Source: Saccharicrinis sp963677345 (GTDB lineage Bacteria > Bacteroidota > Bacteroidia > Bacteroidales > Marinilabiliaceae). From it: a stretch of DNA of 64,000 bases. Every line of letters begins with the position of its first letter. The stretch's first letter is position 1. Made by a program: the position numbers and the translations under genes. The notes beneath the pieces were generated by a model, which was not told where the DNA came from, searched no databases, and saw only the letters and a list, made by a program, of their open reading frames with translations. Where the stretch lies: assembly GCA_963677345.2 (NCBI GenBank), contig CAXXLC010000018.1, positions 124,001-188,000 on the forward strand. Direction: 5' to 3'. Below, in pieces: positions 16,911 through 27,046 of the stretch.

Positions 16911-18596
16911 AATATTTGGAGAGAATAAATGTAAGACAATTACATTTTATAAAAATGATGCCAAAGGCATCACATATTTATAGAATAGCCCTATAATCGA
17001 TAAATTGACTCTAGAGGAGTCATATGTATATAGATATTGGGTTTGAGGTTCGACTCCGCTGGAGTCGATTTTTGTTTATAACGTATTTCTATAAACATAT
17101 AACTCCTCTGGAGTTAATACACGCTTCCTCATGATGATGTTCGAAAAAAAGTAAGAAACAAAATAATAAGTTGGATTTAAGAGGTGCCATAATTTATGAT
17201 TTGTCTTTTGTTTTAAATCTAACGATCTATTATTATATATGACTTAAACTTAAATATGTAATTGTAAGTCATTAAATTTGTTGGTGTTATATATTCTGTA
17301 TAGATGATGTCTTGTACCAACTCTTTTTGGCTACTATGAAGCTTATCTAAATACCGATAGATATGCCGGGGCTCCACCGACTGAAAATGATATTTGGAGA
17401 GAATAAATGTAAGACAATTACATTTTATAAAAATGATGCCAAAGGCATCACATATTTATAGAATAGTCCTATAATCGATAAATTGACTCCAGAGGAGTCA
17501 TATGTATATAGATATTGGGTTTGAGGTTCGACTCCGCTGGAGTCGATTTATGTTTATAACGCATTTCTATAAACATATAACTCCTCTGGAGTTAATACAC
17601 GCCTCCTCATGATGATGTTCGAAAAAAAGTAAGAAACAAAATAATAAGTTGGATTTAAGAGGTGCCATAATTTATGATTTGTCTTTTGTTTTAAATCTAA
17701 CGATCTATTATTATATATGACTTAAACTTAAATATGTAATTGTAAGTCATTAAATTTGTTGGTGTTATATATTCTGTATAGATGATGTCTTGTACCAACT
17801 CTTTTTGGCTACTATGAAGCTTATCTAAATACCGATAGATATGCCGGGGCTCCACCGACTGAAAATGATATTTGGAGAGAAAAAATGTAAGACAATTACA
17901 TTTTATAAAAATGATGCCAAAGGCATCACATATTTATAGAATAGCCCTATAATCGATAAATTGACTCCAGAGGAGTCATATGTATATAGATAATGGGTTT
18001 GAGGTTCGACTCCGCTGGAGTCGATTTATGTTTATAACGCATTTCAATAAACATATAACTCCTCTGGAGTTAATACACGCCTCCTCATGATGATGTTCGA
18101 AAAAAAGAAGAAACAAAATAATAAGTTGGATTTAAGAGGTGCCATAATTTATGATTTGTCTTTTGTTTTAAATCTAACGATCTATTATTATATATGACTT
18201 AAACTTAAATATGTAATTGTAAGTCATTAAATTTGTTGGTGTTATATATTCTGTATAGATGATGTCTTGTACCAACTCTTTTTGGCTACTATGAAGCTTA
18301 TCTAAATACCGATAGATATGCCGGGGCTCCACCGACTGAAAATGATATTTGGAGAGAATAAATGTAAGACAATTACATTTTATAAAAATGATGCCAAAGG
18401 CATCACATATTTATAGAATAGCCCTATAATCGATAAATTGACTCCAGAGGAGTCATATGTATATAGATAATGGGTTTGAGGTTCGACTCCGCTGGAGTCG
18501 ATTTATGTTTATAACGCATTTCAATAAACATATAACTCCTCTGGAGTTAATACACGCCTCCTTATGATGATGTTCGAAAAAAAGTAAGAAACAAAA
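16911..18596. repeat. tandem array of a 478-bp hairpin-rich unit (3.5 copies)
   Basis: The string TATTTGGAGAGAA recurs at 16913, 17391, 17869 and 18346, giving periods of 478, 478 and 477 bases. Three full units are followed by a fourth that stops at about 18596. The copies differ by only a few bases. Each unit contains a cluster of short perfect hairpins with 3-base loops: TGATGCC-AAA-GGCATCA, GACTCC-AGA-GGAGTC, CGACTCC-GCT-GGAGTCG and AACTCC-TCT-GGAGTT, each in AT-rich sequence. No ORF of coding character is seen. A fragment of the same unit (AATAAGTTGGATTTAAGA) recurs at 18855-18896. The 190 bases between 16719 and 16910 hold no gene. The hairpins resemble dispersed REP-like palindromes known in Bacteroidota; that assignment is inference. 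Confidence 0.9.
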
Positions 18597-18697
18597 GTAG
18601 AGCAAAATAAAAAAAGTTGGTTTAATGAAGATTTTATCAGTGTTTCATATATGTAAGTATTTGATATTTGTAATTATAATTTCTTCAATATCAGCAG

Positions 18698-18853
18698 TTA
18701 AGCAATAATTATTGCTGAATTATTATTTCTAAACGTCACACAGATATCCTGTATTTCTCCACTTATTTCATCCTTATTTATTGTAAAGGTTCCTTTATAT
18801 CTTTTGATTCCGGTAATAAAATACAATGTTTCCGATCTTACCTGATCCGGATT
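18698..18853 (-). pseudogene. C-terminal gene fragment, truncated by repeat
   Basis: On the minus strand about 52 codons are open from ~18853 to a TAA at 18698-18700, with good coding character (SETLYFITGIKRYKG, TFTINKDEISGEIQDICVTF). The upstream end is cut where a piece of the 478-bp repeat (18855-18896) begins. The pattern resembles the C-terminal end of DUF6266-like Bacteroidota proteins, but this is a weak, by-eye match. The rest of 18597-19046 holds no intact gene. Confidence 0.35.
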
Positions 18854-18983
18854 CTAATAAGTTGGATTTAAGATGTGTCATAATTTATGATTTTAATGTG
18901 TAGTTATTGATGTTGAATATAATGCTGTATAACCATTGACTATTATTCATATTTTAAATACATATAAAACACATAAAAAACAT

Positions 18984-19015
18984 ACATTATATACATTGTA
19001 AAATGTATATAATGT
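18984..19015. repeat. 14-bp perfect inverted repeat
   Basis: ACATTATATACATT (18984-18997) and AATGTATATAATGT (19002-19015) are perfect inverted arms around GTAA. It is followed by a direct repeat of GAGTTTAATGT. Its role is unknown; it borders the DUF4469 remnant. Confidence 0.5.
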
Positions 19016-19046
19016 GACTTATTAGTGAGTTTAATGTGAGTTTAAT

Positions 19047-19343
19047 GTGAGAATGGCCCTTGCTCCTTACCATAATGAATTCATTTGTATTATCTGTAGC
19101 TATTTTACAAATACATCACCAACTCCTTTGTTGCAACGTTTTACTGATCTTAATACCGATACAGTAAATGCAACTTTTACTCCGGGACAAATTGCTTCCA
19201 TTAAAGGAAGTTTATTAAAGTTTAATGAAGAGGATATGCAACAGGGAATATTTTTTATTTCTGCTGATAATGCTGAAACAAGAGTTAGTAGGGTTGTGAA
19301 AAATAAACCTTCTGAACTACCGTTTTTATTTGTTTTGAGTTGA
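19047..19343 (+). pseudogene. remnant of HU-like DNA-binding protein with DUF4469 domain
   Basis: Residues ~25-95 of this open stretch (SPTPLLQRFTDLNTDTVNAT, then FTPGQIASIKGSLLKFNEED and QGIFFISADNAETRV, NKPSEL) match the DUF4469 C-terminal domain found after an HU-like DNA-binding domain in Bacteroidota. The HU-like N-terminal half (~130 residues) is absent, the first ~24 residues do not fit, and the end is cut at FLFVLS where the family continues with a ...P...G-Y strand. It therefore looks like a degraded fragment rather than a working gene. It sits in the repeat-rich, decayed region. Confidence 0.6.
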
Positions 19344-19437
19344 TAAACAAAATATCCTGCTGTCTTGATTTTACCGGTTGTTGGTTCTTATGCCTACTGA
19401 TTACCTGTCCTTATGCCTACCGGTTGTTTGTTGGTAT

Positions 19438-22380
19438 TTATTGTCTTTTTGATGTATTCAATGCATCATATAATATTTCAACAGGGTGTTGCGCTTCTCT
19501 TCCTGTTCCGTCTTTAATTTGATGGCGGCACGACGTTCCGGAAGCAGCAATCAATGTTGATGGTTTTGTTTTTCTTACTTCCGGCAGTAGTTTAAGCTCA
19601 GCTATTTTCATTGAAAGGTTGTATGATTTCTTTTCGTAACCAAATGAACCTGCCATACCACAACAGCCGGATTCGATTTCAACAGCACTGTAATTTTCAG
19701 GAAAGGAGAGTACTTGTTGTACGTACTTGGTTGATGAGAGTGCTTTTTGGTAGCAATGACCATGAAACTTTATTTCCTTGGTTTCTTTAGTAAAACTATC
19801 TTTGGTAATGCGTCCCTTGTTCATTTCGTTTGCCAGAAACTCTTCAATAGTAAAGGTATTTCTCTTAATTTTCAGGGCATCATCCTTTAATTCTTCCTTA
19901 ACAAGGTTAATATACTCATCCCTAAAAGTAAGCACGCCTGATGGTTCAATACCTATTAAAGGACTTAATGATGAAATCATAGGAGCTAATAGTTCAACGT
20001 TTTTGTTGGCTATTCGCCTGGCTTTTTTTAACAATCCTTTTGAGATGTAAGTTCTTCCACTATGAATATGCTGGGGCACAACAACGCGATAGCCCAGTTT
20101 TTCCAGCAGGAGTATGGTTTTAATACCCAGATCACTTTCGAGATAATTGGTAAACTCATCAGCAAACAGATACACTGTTCTGTGTTTGGCTGCTGCTTTT
20201 TTATGCCATTTTGCCCATGTTTTTAATGTTCTGGCAGACATCATGGGAAGTTCTCGCTTTGTAGTAAAACCAAGCATGGTTTTTAATATCCTGTTTATGC
20301 CTGGAGTTGCTACTGCAAAATTATAAATCCATGGAGTGATTGAAAATAATTTGTTGATTACAGGGGAGTATCCTACGGTTAATGCACTTGTTGGTGTGCC
20401 TTTTTGATTGTAATAGTGTTGTAAAAACTCAGCCTTAAGCCTGGCGATATCTACTCCCGAAGGACATTCTGATTTACAAGCCTTACAGGATAAACACATA
20501 TTTAAAACATCATATACTTCTTCAAGGTATAAATTATCAGTATCTAATGTTCCGGTAAAATATTCACGTAAAACATTGGCTCTTCCCCGTGTTGATAATT
20601 TCTCATCACGAGAAGCCATATAACTGGGGCACATGGTTCCTCCAATAATCTCAGATTTTAAACAGTCTCCTGATCCCGAGCATTTTTCAGTTGCTCTTAC
20701 GATTCCTTCGGTATCGTCCCAATTAAATACAGTACGAAAAACTTTTTCGGTATTAGGAAGTCTATACCTTAAAGAGGTGTTCATGGGTGGGGTGTTTACT
20801 ATCTTGTCGGGATTTAAAAGGTTACCCGGATCAAACACCTTTTTTATTCTTAGTAAAAGTTTATAGTTAATATCGCCTATCATAAAGGGGATGAACTCTC
20901 CTCGCAGTCTGCCATCGCCATGTTCCCCACTTAAGGAACCATTATATTTTTTTACCAGGAAAGCTGTTTCTTTAGCTATTTTTCTAAAAAGAAGTATATC
21001 CTGAGGATCTTTCAGGTTTAATACCGGGCGAAGGTGTAGTTCTCCGGTTCCAACGTGTGCATAAAAAACACAATCTTTATTAAACGAGGCTAATAGTTCT
21101 TTAATATCATTAGCATAAGAAGGTAAATATTTAGGGTGTAAGGCTGTATCTTCAATTACAGCCACGGGGAGGTCATCTCCTTTCATGTTTGACAATACAC
21201 CCAGCCCGGCTTTTCTGAGTGCCCACACCCTGTTAATGTTTTTAGCCTCAACAACAGGAAAAGCGAAGCCCATTTCATTCTCTTTAAAGTCAGCAATGAG
21301 TTTGTTAATCTTTTCGTTCAGAACATTTTCATCATCTTCGGCAAATTCAATGACTAAAATGCCTTCTGGTTTACCGGTAATAAAAAAGCGGTTGCTTTGT
21401 TGTGCAGCACTTTTACCTGCAAGGTCAATAATTTTATCATCAATTAATTCTATAGCTCTGGGTTTGTGCTTTAATGCAAGTATATTGGCTTCGAGTGATT
21501 CTTTTAATGTTTTAAAGTGAGCACACAACAAGGCTTTGTGCCTAGGTGGAACAGGAACAAGATTTAGCTTAATTTTGCTGATGACCATTAATGTTCCTTC
21601 AGAACCGGCTATCAGTTTACTCATATTAAACGCCTCACCTTTTTCATTAAAAGGTTGCATATTGGCTAATATATCCAGAGCATAACCTGTATTTCTTCTT
21701 TTAATATCTTTATGGGGGTATTCTTTATGAATTTCTTTAACGTTTTCGCTATTGCTCAGTATTTCATCTACTTCGCGATAAATATCGCCTTCTAATGAAT
21801 CTAATTTACATTTTAAGCGGTATTCATTTTTATCAAGAGCATTAAAAGTAACATCGTCACCATTAGCTAAATATCCATGCACTTCCAACAAATGGTCGCG
21901 TGTACTTCCATAAATAAGCGAGTGAGAACCGCAGGAGTTGTTTCCAACCATACCCCCGATGGTGCATCTGTTTGAAGTTGATGTTTCCGGACCAAAAAAC
22001 AAAGCGTGAGGTTCGAGGTATTTATTCAGTTCGTCAAGAACGACCCCGGGCTCAACCATAACCCAGTTTTCTTCGGTATTTAATTCAATGATACGGTTCA
22101 TGTATTTAGAAGTATTCACCACTAAATCATTACCTACAACCTGTCCTGCCAATGAAGTACCTGCGCCTCTTGGAATGATAGCAATTTTGTTGTTGTGAGC
22201 AAATTCTACAATAAGGTCTAAATCTGCGATATCACGAGGCCAAACAACGCCTACTGGTTTTTCTCTGTAAGCAGATGCATCTGTGGCATATTGTGCTATA
22301 TATGTGTTATCGTATGAAACATCTCCTTTTAAGAGGGTTGATAAATGGTTGAGTGAAGATTGTATATCAGCGTTATCCAT
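19438..22380 (-). CDS. FAD-linked oxidase fused to Fe-S / CCG-domain (D-lactate or D-2-hydroxyacid dehydrogenase type)
   Basis: A 980-residue fusion. Residues ~25-230 form a PCMH-type FAD-binding domain (IPRGAGTSLAGQVVGNDLVV, ETSTSNRCTIGGMVGNNSCG). Residues ~280-530 are the FAD-oxidase C-terminal domain (YAHVGTGELHLRP, GSLSGEHGDGRLRGEFIP, VFDPGNLLNPDKIV). Around 630-645 is a 4Fe-4S motif (CLSCKACKSECPSG), preceded by CSGSGDC, and near 900 a CCG-type cysteine motif (ESGCCGMAGSFGYE). This is the architecture of GlcD/YdiJ-type D-2-hydroxyglutarate or D-lactate dehydrogenases. The substrate cannot be read from sequence. It is separated from the VOC gene by 330 bases with an inverted repeat. Confidence 0.88.
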   Translation of the reverse strand: MDNADIQSSLNHLSTLLKGDVSYDNTYIAQYATDASAYREKPVGVVWPRDIADLDLIVEFAHNNKIAIIPRGAGTSLAGQVVGNDLVVNTSKYMNRIIELNTEENWVMVEPGVVLDELNKYLEPHALFFGPETSTSNRCTIGGMVGNNSCGSHSLIYGSTRDHLLEVHGYLANGDDVTFNALDKNEYRLKCKLDSLEGDIYREVDEILSNSENVKEIHKEYPHKDIKRRNTGYALDILANMQPFNEKGEAFNMSKLIAGSEGTLMVISKIKLNLVPVPPRHKALLCAHFKTLKESLEANILALKHKPRAIELIDDKIIDLAGKSAAQQSNRFFITGKPEGILVIEFAEDDENVLNEKINKLIADFKENEMGFAFPVVEAKNINRVWALRKAGLGVLSNMKGDDLPVAVIEDTALHPKYLPSYANDIKELLASFNKDCVFYAHVGTGELHLRPVLNLKDPQDILLFRKIAKETAFLVKKYNGSLSGEHGDGRLRGEFIPFMIGDINYKLLLRIKKVFDPGNLLNPDKIVNTPPMNTSLRYRLPNTEKVFRTVFNWDDTEGIVRATEKCSGSGDCLKSEIIGGTMCPSYMASRDEKLSTRGRANVLREYFTGTLDTDNLYLEEVYDVLNMCLSCKACKSECPSGVDIARLKAEFLQHYYNQKGTPTSALTVGYSPVINKLFSITPWIYNFAVATPGINRILKTMLGFTTKRELPMMSARTLKTWAKWHKKAAAKHRTVYLFADEFTNYLESDLGIKTILLLEKLGYRVVVPQHIHSGRTYISKGLLKKARRIANKNVELLAPMISSLSPLIGIEPSGVLTFRDEYINLVKEELKDDALKIKRNTFTIEEFLANEMNKGRITKDSFTKETKEIKFHGHCYQKALSSTKYVQQVLSFPENYSAVEIESGCCGMAGSFGYEKKSYNLSMKIAELKLLPEVRKTKPSTLIAASGTSCRHQIKDGTGREAQHPVEILYDALNTSKRQ

Positions 22381-22623
22381 TGAATTAGAATTTGCTGTAA
22401 AAATAGGAAAAAATGGTTTGCCGGGTGTAGGAGAGCCTATATTTTTGTGCTGCTTTTAACCTCAATAGATCGTTAGATTTAAGACAAAAGACGAAAGACT
22501 GATTTACAAGGCGCTTATTATCTGTATCTTACATATTTAACAGAAAAATACCCATACATCTAATAATCAAAATATTATAAAAACTTAACGAACTATTGAA
22601 CCTGGAGTATGCAATATAACATT

Positions 22624-22683
22624 GTGAGGTGTAGAAAATATGCTTTATGCTTAAGTTTGTTGCCTCACATAAGCATAAAGCAT
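22624..22683. repeat. nested inverted repeats in the 22381-22712 spacer
   Basis: ATGCTTTATGCTTA (22640-22653) and TAAGCATAAAGCAT (22670-22683) are perfect 14-bp inverted arms with a 16-base loop. GTGAGG (22624-22629) just outside can also pair with CCTCAC (22663-22668) inside the loop, which allows a pseudoknot or an alternative fold. There is no T-run on either strand. The rest of this 332-base spacer has no gene; it includes a 28-base string shared with the 478-bp repeat (around 22466-22493). Confidence 0.5.
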
Positions 22684-22712
22684 CAATAGTAAATATTGAA
22701 TTGCGGTTAATA

Positions 22713-23771
22713 TTAATTTCGTTTCCGGTTAAAACGCAATGCCTTTAGAATAAAATCAGGTAGTGGTTTTTTAGGATCTCTTTTTTGTAGGTTCAGGAAT
22801 AAGCCCCATTTTTCCATGATAGGTAATTTATGCGTTTCAACAAATTCAATGGGAGTTCCGTCAGGGTCTGAGATGTAAGTAAAGCGTCCGGCAGCAGCAC
22901 CCATATCAAAACTATCGGCGCTATCCACGGTAAAAGGAAATCCTTTATCCTTGCATTCTTGTTTTAGTAACTCCATTCCGGCTACATCAAAGCATAAATG
23001 AATATAGCCTAGTTCACCCCAAATACGATTTCTGAATATTTTTTCAGGTTTTCTGTCTAGTGCCTGAACGAGTTCTATCTGGGTATGCCCAAATATTTTA
23101 CTGAAGCCGCCAAGTCTTTTATCATGCTTTAAGAGCACCCTTCTGTAGGTTTGATTTGCGCCCGGGAGGTTCTTCCAATCCTCAAAATACCCAGTCTCAT
23201 CATATATAACTTTGTTGTATTCCAGTATGTCGCTATATACTTTTTTAGCCTCTTCGATATCCGAAACACCTATTACAACACCTGCAACGCCTCCGGTTAC
23301 TGATTTTTGTTTCATGTAATAGCTACTGTCGCTAACAACTTCAAAAATGTTATTATAAGGATCTCTGATATAATAATGCAGGTTGCCGGCCGGATCCTTA
23401 GTGATGTTACTTAATAACTCTGCGCCTGTTTCTTTATGTTTTTTAAAAGCAGTTTGAATATCCCTGCATTTCATTTTACATATATAAATTCCTGTGTCAC
23501 CTAATTGTACATCAAAATCAGGAGCTTTGGGTTTCATGGCGGTATGTTGCCAGATTTCGTATCCGCCACCACCTTCCATATTAAGAGCTAAAGCTGCATA
23601 ACGCTCACATTTTTGTCCGTTAGTATAGGGTAACATCAATTCAGCAGTCGCTGTATCTTCAAAAATATTGATGTCCATCCCAAATATTTCGCGATACCAT
23701 TTCCATGCTTCCTGAGCATCTTTTACTCCAATACCAATTTGTTGTATACCACTAATATTTTTCTTATCCAT
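22713..23771 (-). CDS. two-domain VOC (glyoxalase/dioxygenase fold) protein
   Basis: A 352-residue protein with two vicinal-oxygen-chelate modules: residues ~5-140 (IQQIGIGVKDAQEAWKWYRE, ending NIFEVVSD) and ~155-310 (GVVIGVSDIEEAKKVYSDIL, ending GTPIEFVETHKLP). The two E-x-V endings are typical metal-ligand strands. The extradiol-dioxygenase or glyoxalase reaction cannot be chosen from sequence. ATG 23771 (MDKKNISGIQQIGIGV) is preferred over 23816, which would overlap the upstream SDR gene. The 5-base gap to the SDR suggests an operon. Confidence 0.8.
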   Translation of the reverse strand: MDKKNISGIQQIGIGVKDAQEAWKWYREIFGMDINIFEDTATAELMLPYTNGQKCERYAALALNMEGGGGYEIWQHTAMKPKAPDFDVQLGDTGIYICKMKCRDIQTAFKKHKETGAELLSNITKDPAGNLHYYIRDPYNNIFEVVSDSSYYMKQKSVTGGVAGVVIGVSDIEEAKKVYSDILEYNKVIYDETGYFEDWKNLPGANQTYRRVLLKHDKRLGGFSKIFGHTQIELVQALDRKPEKIFRNRIWGELGYIHLCFDVAGMELLKQECKDKGFPFTVDSADSFDMGAAAGRFTYISDPDGTPIEFVETHKLPIMEKWGLFLNLQKRDPKKPLPDFILKALRFNRKRN

Positions 23772-23776
23772 AGAGT

Positions 23777-24571
23777 TTAATTTTTTATTTTCGCTGACAG
23801 GTGGTAAAATAGCCATGGGAAGAACTTATGGATATACACCATTAGTAATTCAGTTTTACCCACCAACACGTCTTTTTTGTTTCTTTTAATGGCTTTAATA
23901 ATTTTTTCAGCACAAGCTTCTGTTGTCATTCCGTTTTTTTGCCCCTGGTCTAGTATATTATAATTCTGACCATCTTTAGTGATTGCTTTTTCTGATATCT
24001 GTGTGCTGATTCTTCCCGGAGAAATAATGGTTATATGAATATTATCATTTCTGAGCTCTGTTCGTAATGCTTCAAAATAGCCTTGCAGGGCATGTTTTGC
24101 TGCACAATAGCCTGTTCTCCACGGGAAGCCAAATTTACCGGTAATGCTACTTACTGCTACTATGTGTCCTTGCTTTTGTTTGAGCATATGAGGCAGTATG
24201 CTTTTTGATAAGGTAACAGCCCCAAAGAAGTTGGTTTCCATCAAAAGCCTGTCAATTTCAACATCTGTTTCTTTAGCAAGAGATCGTTGACTTCTTCCTG
24301 CATTATTAATTAAAATATCAATATTACCGTATGTTTGGATTACATTTTTTGTTGCTTCTTCAATTTCGCTTTTATTGCTAATATCAAATGGTAAAACCAT
24401 GCATGAGTCTGTAAATTTCAAACATATTTCCTGCACAGAATTTAATTTGTTTATATCCCTTGCCGAAAGAACCAGCCGGGCTTTTTCGTGCGATAAAGCA
24501 ATAGCTAATGCTCTCCCTATACCAGAAGAGGCTCCGGTAATCCAGATAACTTTATTTTTCAAACTCTTCAT
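23777..24571 (-). CDS. short-chain dehydrogenase/reductase (SDR)
   Basis: A 264-residue classical SDR. The NAD(P) motif TGASSGIGRALA is at residues ~11-22, the NNAGRSQRS motif near 90, the catalytic Ser in AVSSITGKFG near 140 and the YxxxK motif in GYCAAKHALQGYFEALRTEL near 155. A C-terminal hydrophobic stretch (VYIHKFFPWLFYHLS) suggests membrane association, as in SDRs acting on lipid substrates such as DHRS7-like enzymes. It is 29 bases downstream of the DUF5686 gene and 5 upstream of the VOC gene. Substrate unknown. Confidence 0.88.
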   Translation of the reverse strand: MKSLKNKVIWITGASSGIGRALAIALSHEKARLVLSARDINKLNSVQEICLKFTDSCMVLPFDISNKSEIEEATKNVIQTYGNIDILINNAGRSQRSLAKETDVEIDRLLMETNFFGAVTLSKSILPHMLKQKQGHIVAVSSITGKFGFPWRTGYCAAKHALQGYFEALRTELRNDNIHITIISPGRISTQISEKAITKDGQNYNILDQGQKNGMTTEACAEKIIKAIKRNKKDVLVGKTELLMVYIHKFFPWLFYHLSAKIKN

Positions 24572-24600
24572 GCTTAAATATAATAAAATAACACTCCATA

Positions 24601-27043
24601 TCAGAAACTCATCTCTGTTCTGAAAAATACTCCATTACGATCTGTGAAATCACTACCTGCATAGTCATTACCCAATAAATGGACATATTCAACACGTAAA
24701 ACTTTAAAAATATTAGTTAAGCCAAAACCTATTTCTGAGTAAGGAGCATTGTCGTTATTTGTAAAGTAATCCGGTGTTTCGAATATGCCTTTGTAACCGT
24801 TGTTTCTTGTTCCCCAGTGGCATTTTAATGATATCACTTCACGTAAATTTAAATTTTTAATAAGGGGTATTTTATTTAGCATGATACCCCCGCCATTGAT
24901 ATGCATATGAAAGTTCGTATATAAATTATGCGCAAAAGATGCGTGATGTAATAAGTTATACCTGTACTTTGCATATCCCAGAGACATGGAGCCGGCCGGT
25001 TGATCTAAAAAGTCGTACGGTGCATCACCAAACAGGTAGCCTCCGTTAAGCATATAGTTCATAAATACCGAACCCTGAGTAATTCGTCCTACTATTGAAG
25101 TATGCACCTGCCCGTAAAAACCATAGTCGTTAAAGCTGCCATCAGGTAATATTATTTTCCCCATATCCAGGTTGATGTTGATTACAGGAATACGGTTAAT
25201 ATAATATACCCGGTCGAAATAATACTTGTCGTAATGCTGTCCGAAAGGAATTCTATAGTTCAGCAGTATTCCAATGTTGTCATAAGAATGAATTAGTGAT
25301 CCGTTTTGATTGAAACTGACATACTGAGTTTCAGTAACAGTGGAATAATAAGGATTAAATTCCAGGTGTGATCCTGATTCGAAATTATGTTCAACTCTTA
25401 GTTCAATAAGCTCTTCTTCTTTTAGATATGGATTTTTTTCACGAGTAGTAAACGCAGCAATAAAGTTACCGTTTCCTTTGTTATTAGGGTTGTATTTTAC
25501 AAAACGTAAATATTTATCTTGCGATACTAAGTTGTAATCATTTGAATAGCGGGCTCTGAATATCCAGTTGTCGTTGGTGCCCGGTTGCCAGATTACGTTA
25601 GCTCCGTATTTTAATTCTTTGCTTTTTGTTCCTTCTCCGATGAATCCTCCAACCGAAAACTGTTTCCACATCTTTTCGCTGGTTCGTAAAGGAATAGTAA
25701 GCCTTGTTCCTTCAATTTTGTTGGTGCTGTATATATCAAACACAGGCCCGATATCCAGTTTGCCTACATTAAAAAAGCTCGACATAGCCATACCGCCAAC
25801 TGCATCGACAGCTTTTACAACCTGCTGATTTTTTAAAACGCTTACTTTCTGGTATGCAGTATCCAGTGAAAGGGCAGATTTAAATTCCGGTTGATCGTTC
25901 CAGTTTTTAGGATTGACTTCGGATAGTCTGTCAGATGTAGAATATAAAGTAACCTTGTTAATCAACCAATTCCCTTTTGATATGTTATCTACCCGTTTTG
26001 AGCTGTATTTGGATACTGAATCCTTATTCAGGGTCAGCGCCATATTAATTTTAACATCTTGTTTGTTAAAAAACCACGAGCCATTGGGTTGTTTAGTATA
26101 AGATACACTAGCGTTAAAACCGTTTACAAAATTGATATTGGCTTTTTCAGATATATAAGCATCAATATCAGTAAGTGCAAAAGTACTGTCTTCAACAGTG
26201 AAATGACCTGTAAACAGTGGATTGTGTTGATTTTTGGGTGCAAATGAAAAATGATAATACTTAGTATCATTTACCTCTGCGCTGTCATTCAGGTAAAAAT
26301 TGTAGTAGAGACCTGCAGTTGAGTTTAATGGAGAGATAAAGCCACGATCCATGATGTACACCTGATCTTTATAAAAATCCATATCGACTACAACATTCAT
26401 CAAAACCATACTTTCAATAGCATTGTTCAAACGAGGGAAGATTCCGTCCTTCTTGGTATATAAAGATTGAGCCTCACCATCATTAACACTCCTGTTTTCC
26501 TCAGCCAGGTAAACGGGTGAAAAACGTAAATCCTGATTATCCAGTGTCATTGTAATTTCTTCCATATCATTAAACATATTCTTGATATTGGAAGCTGTAT
26601 CCACAGCAATGTACACGGTAGTATATTCCAGTTTTTTAAAATGGCTTACTGAATCTATTCTGTTGATATTTTCTTCTTTATTCTCCCTTATTTTTTTTAG
26701 AAGGACTTTTGCACGGGGTATTTCCGGTTTTACAGTTACTTCATCAATAGCAGTAACATTTTCTTTTAATTTAATGGTTAAACTTCCCTTTGAAACAGCA
26801 TTGACAGGAGTTTCTGATGTAGTATACCCCAAACAGGAAAACACATAATATGGAGCCCTCAACGTTCTTTAATGTAAATCGTCCAATGGAATCTGTTAAA
26901 ACACCGTTTAACGTTTTTTTGATATAAACATTAGCAAAGGGTACTGGCTCTTTCGTGCTTTCATTAATTACCTTACCCCGGATTTCTTGTGCGAATCCGG
27001 GAAAGCAGATTAATAAAAACAGGCTTAATGTAAACCATTTCAT
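24601..27043 (-). pseudogene. DUF5686 / carboxypeptidase-regulatory-like outer membrane protein, split by a frameshift
   Basis: Two overlapping reading frames together make one ~810-residue protein. The first (start 27043) has a signal peptide (MKWFTLSLFLLICFPGFAQE) and a carboxypeptidase regulatory-like domain (IRGKVINESTKEPVPFANVY, GVLTDSIGRFTLKNVEGS). The second continues with YYVFSCLGYTTSETPVN, the end of that domain, then the DUF5686 region (~170-815) that forms a C-terminal beta-barrel ending in an aromatic-rich strand (FFRTEMSF). A single missing base at about 26850-26858 separates them. It may be a true inactivation, a sequencing error, or a phase-variable site, although no homopolymer is present there. 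It starts 3 bases after the CDP-alcohol transferase gene ends. Confidence 0.82.
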
Positions 27044-27046
27044 ACA

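Noticed and set aside
16933..17060. Possible tRNA or riboswitch from the regular small hairpins in the 478-bp unit
   Set aside because: The hairpins are separate perfect palindromes with 3-base loops and do not form a cloverleaf; no tRNA signature sequences are present.
16911..18596. Possible CRISPR array
   Set aside because: The repeats are 478 bases and directly adjacent, with no short repeats and unique spacers and no cas genes.
19340..19522. 60-codon plus-strand ORF at the oxidase 3' end
   Set aside because: Cysteine-rich translation without family features, overlapping the antisense oxidase gene; a shadow.
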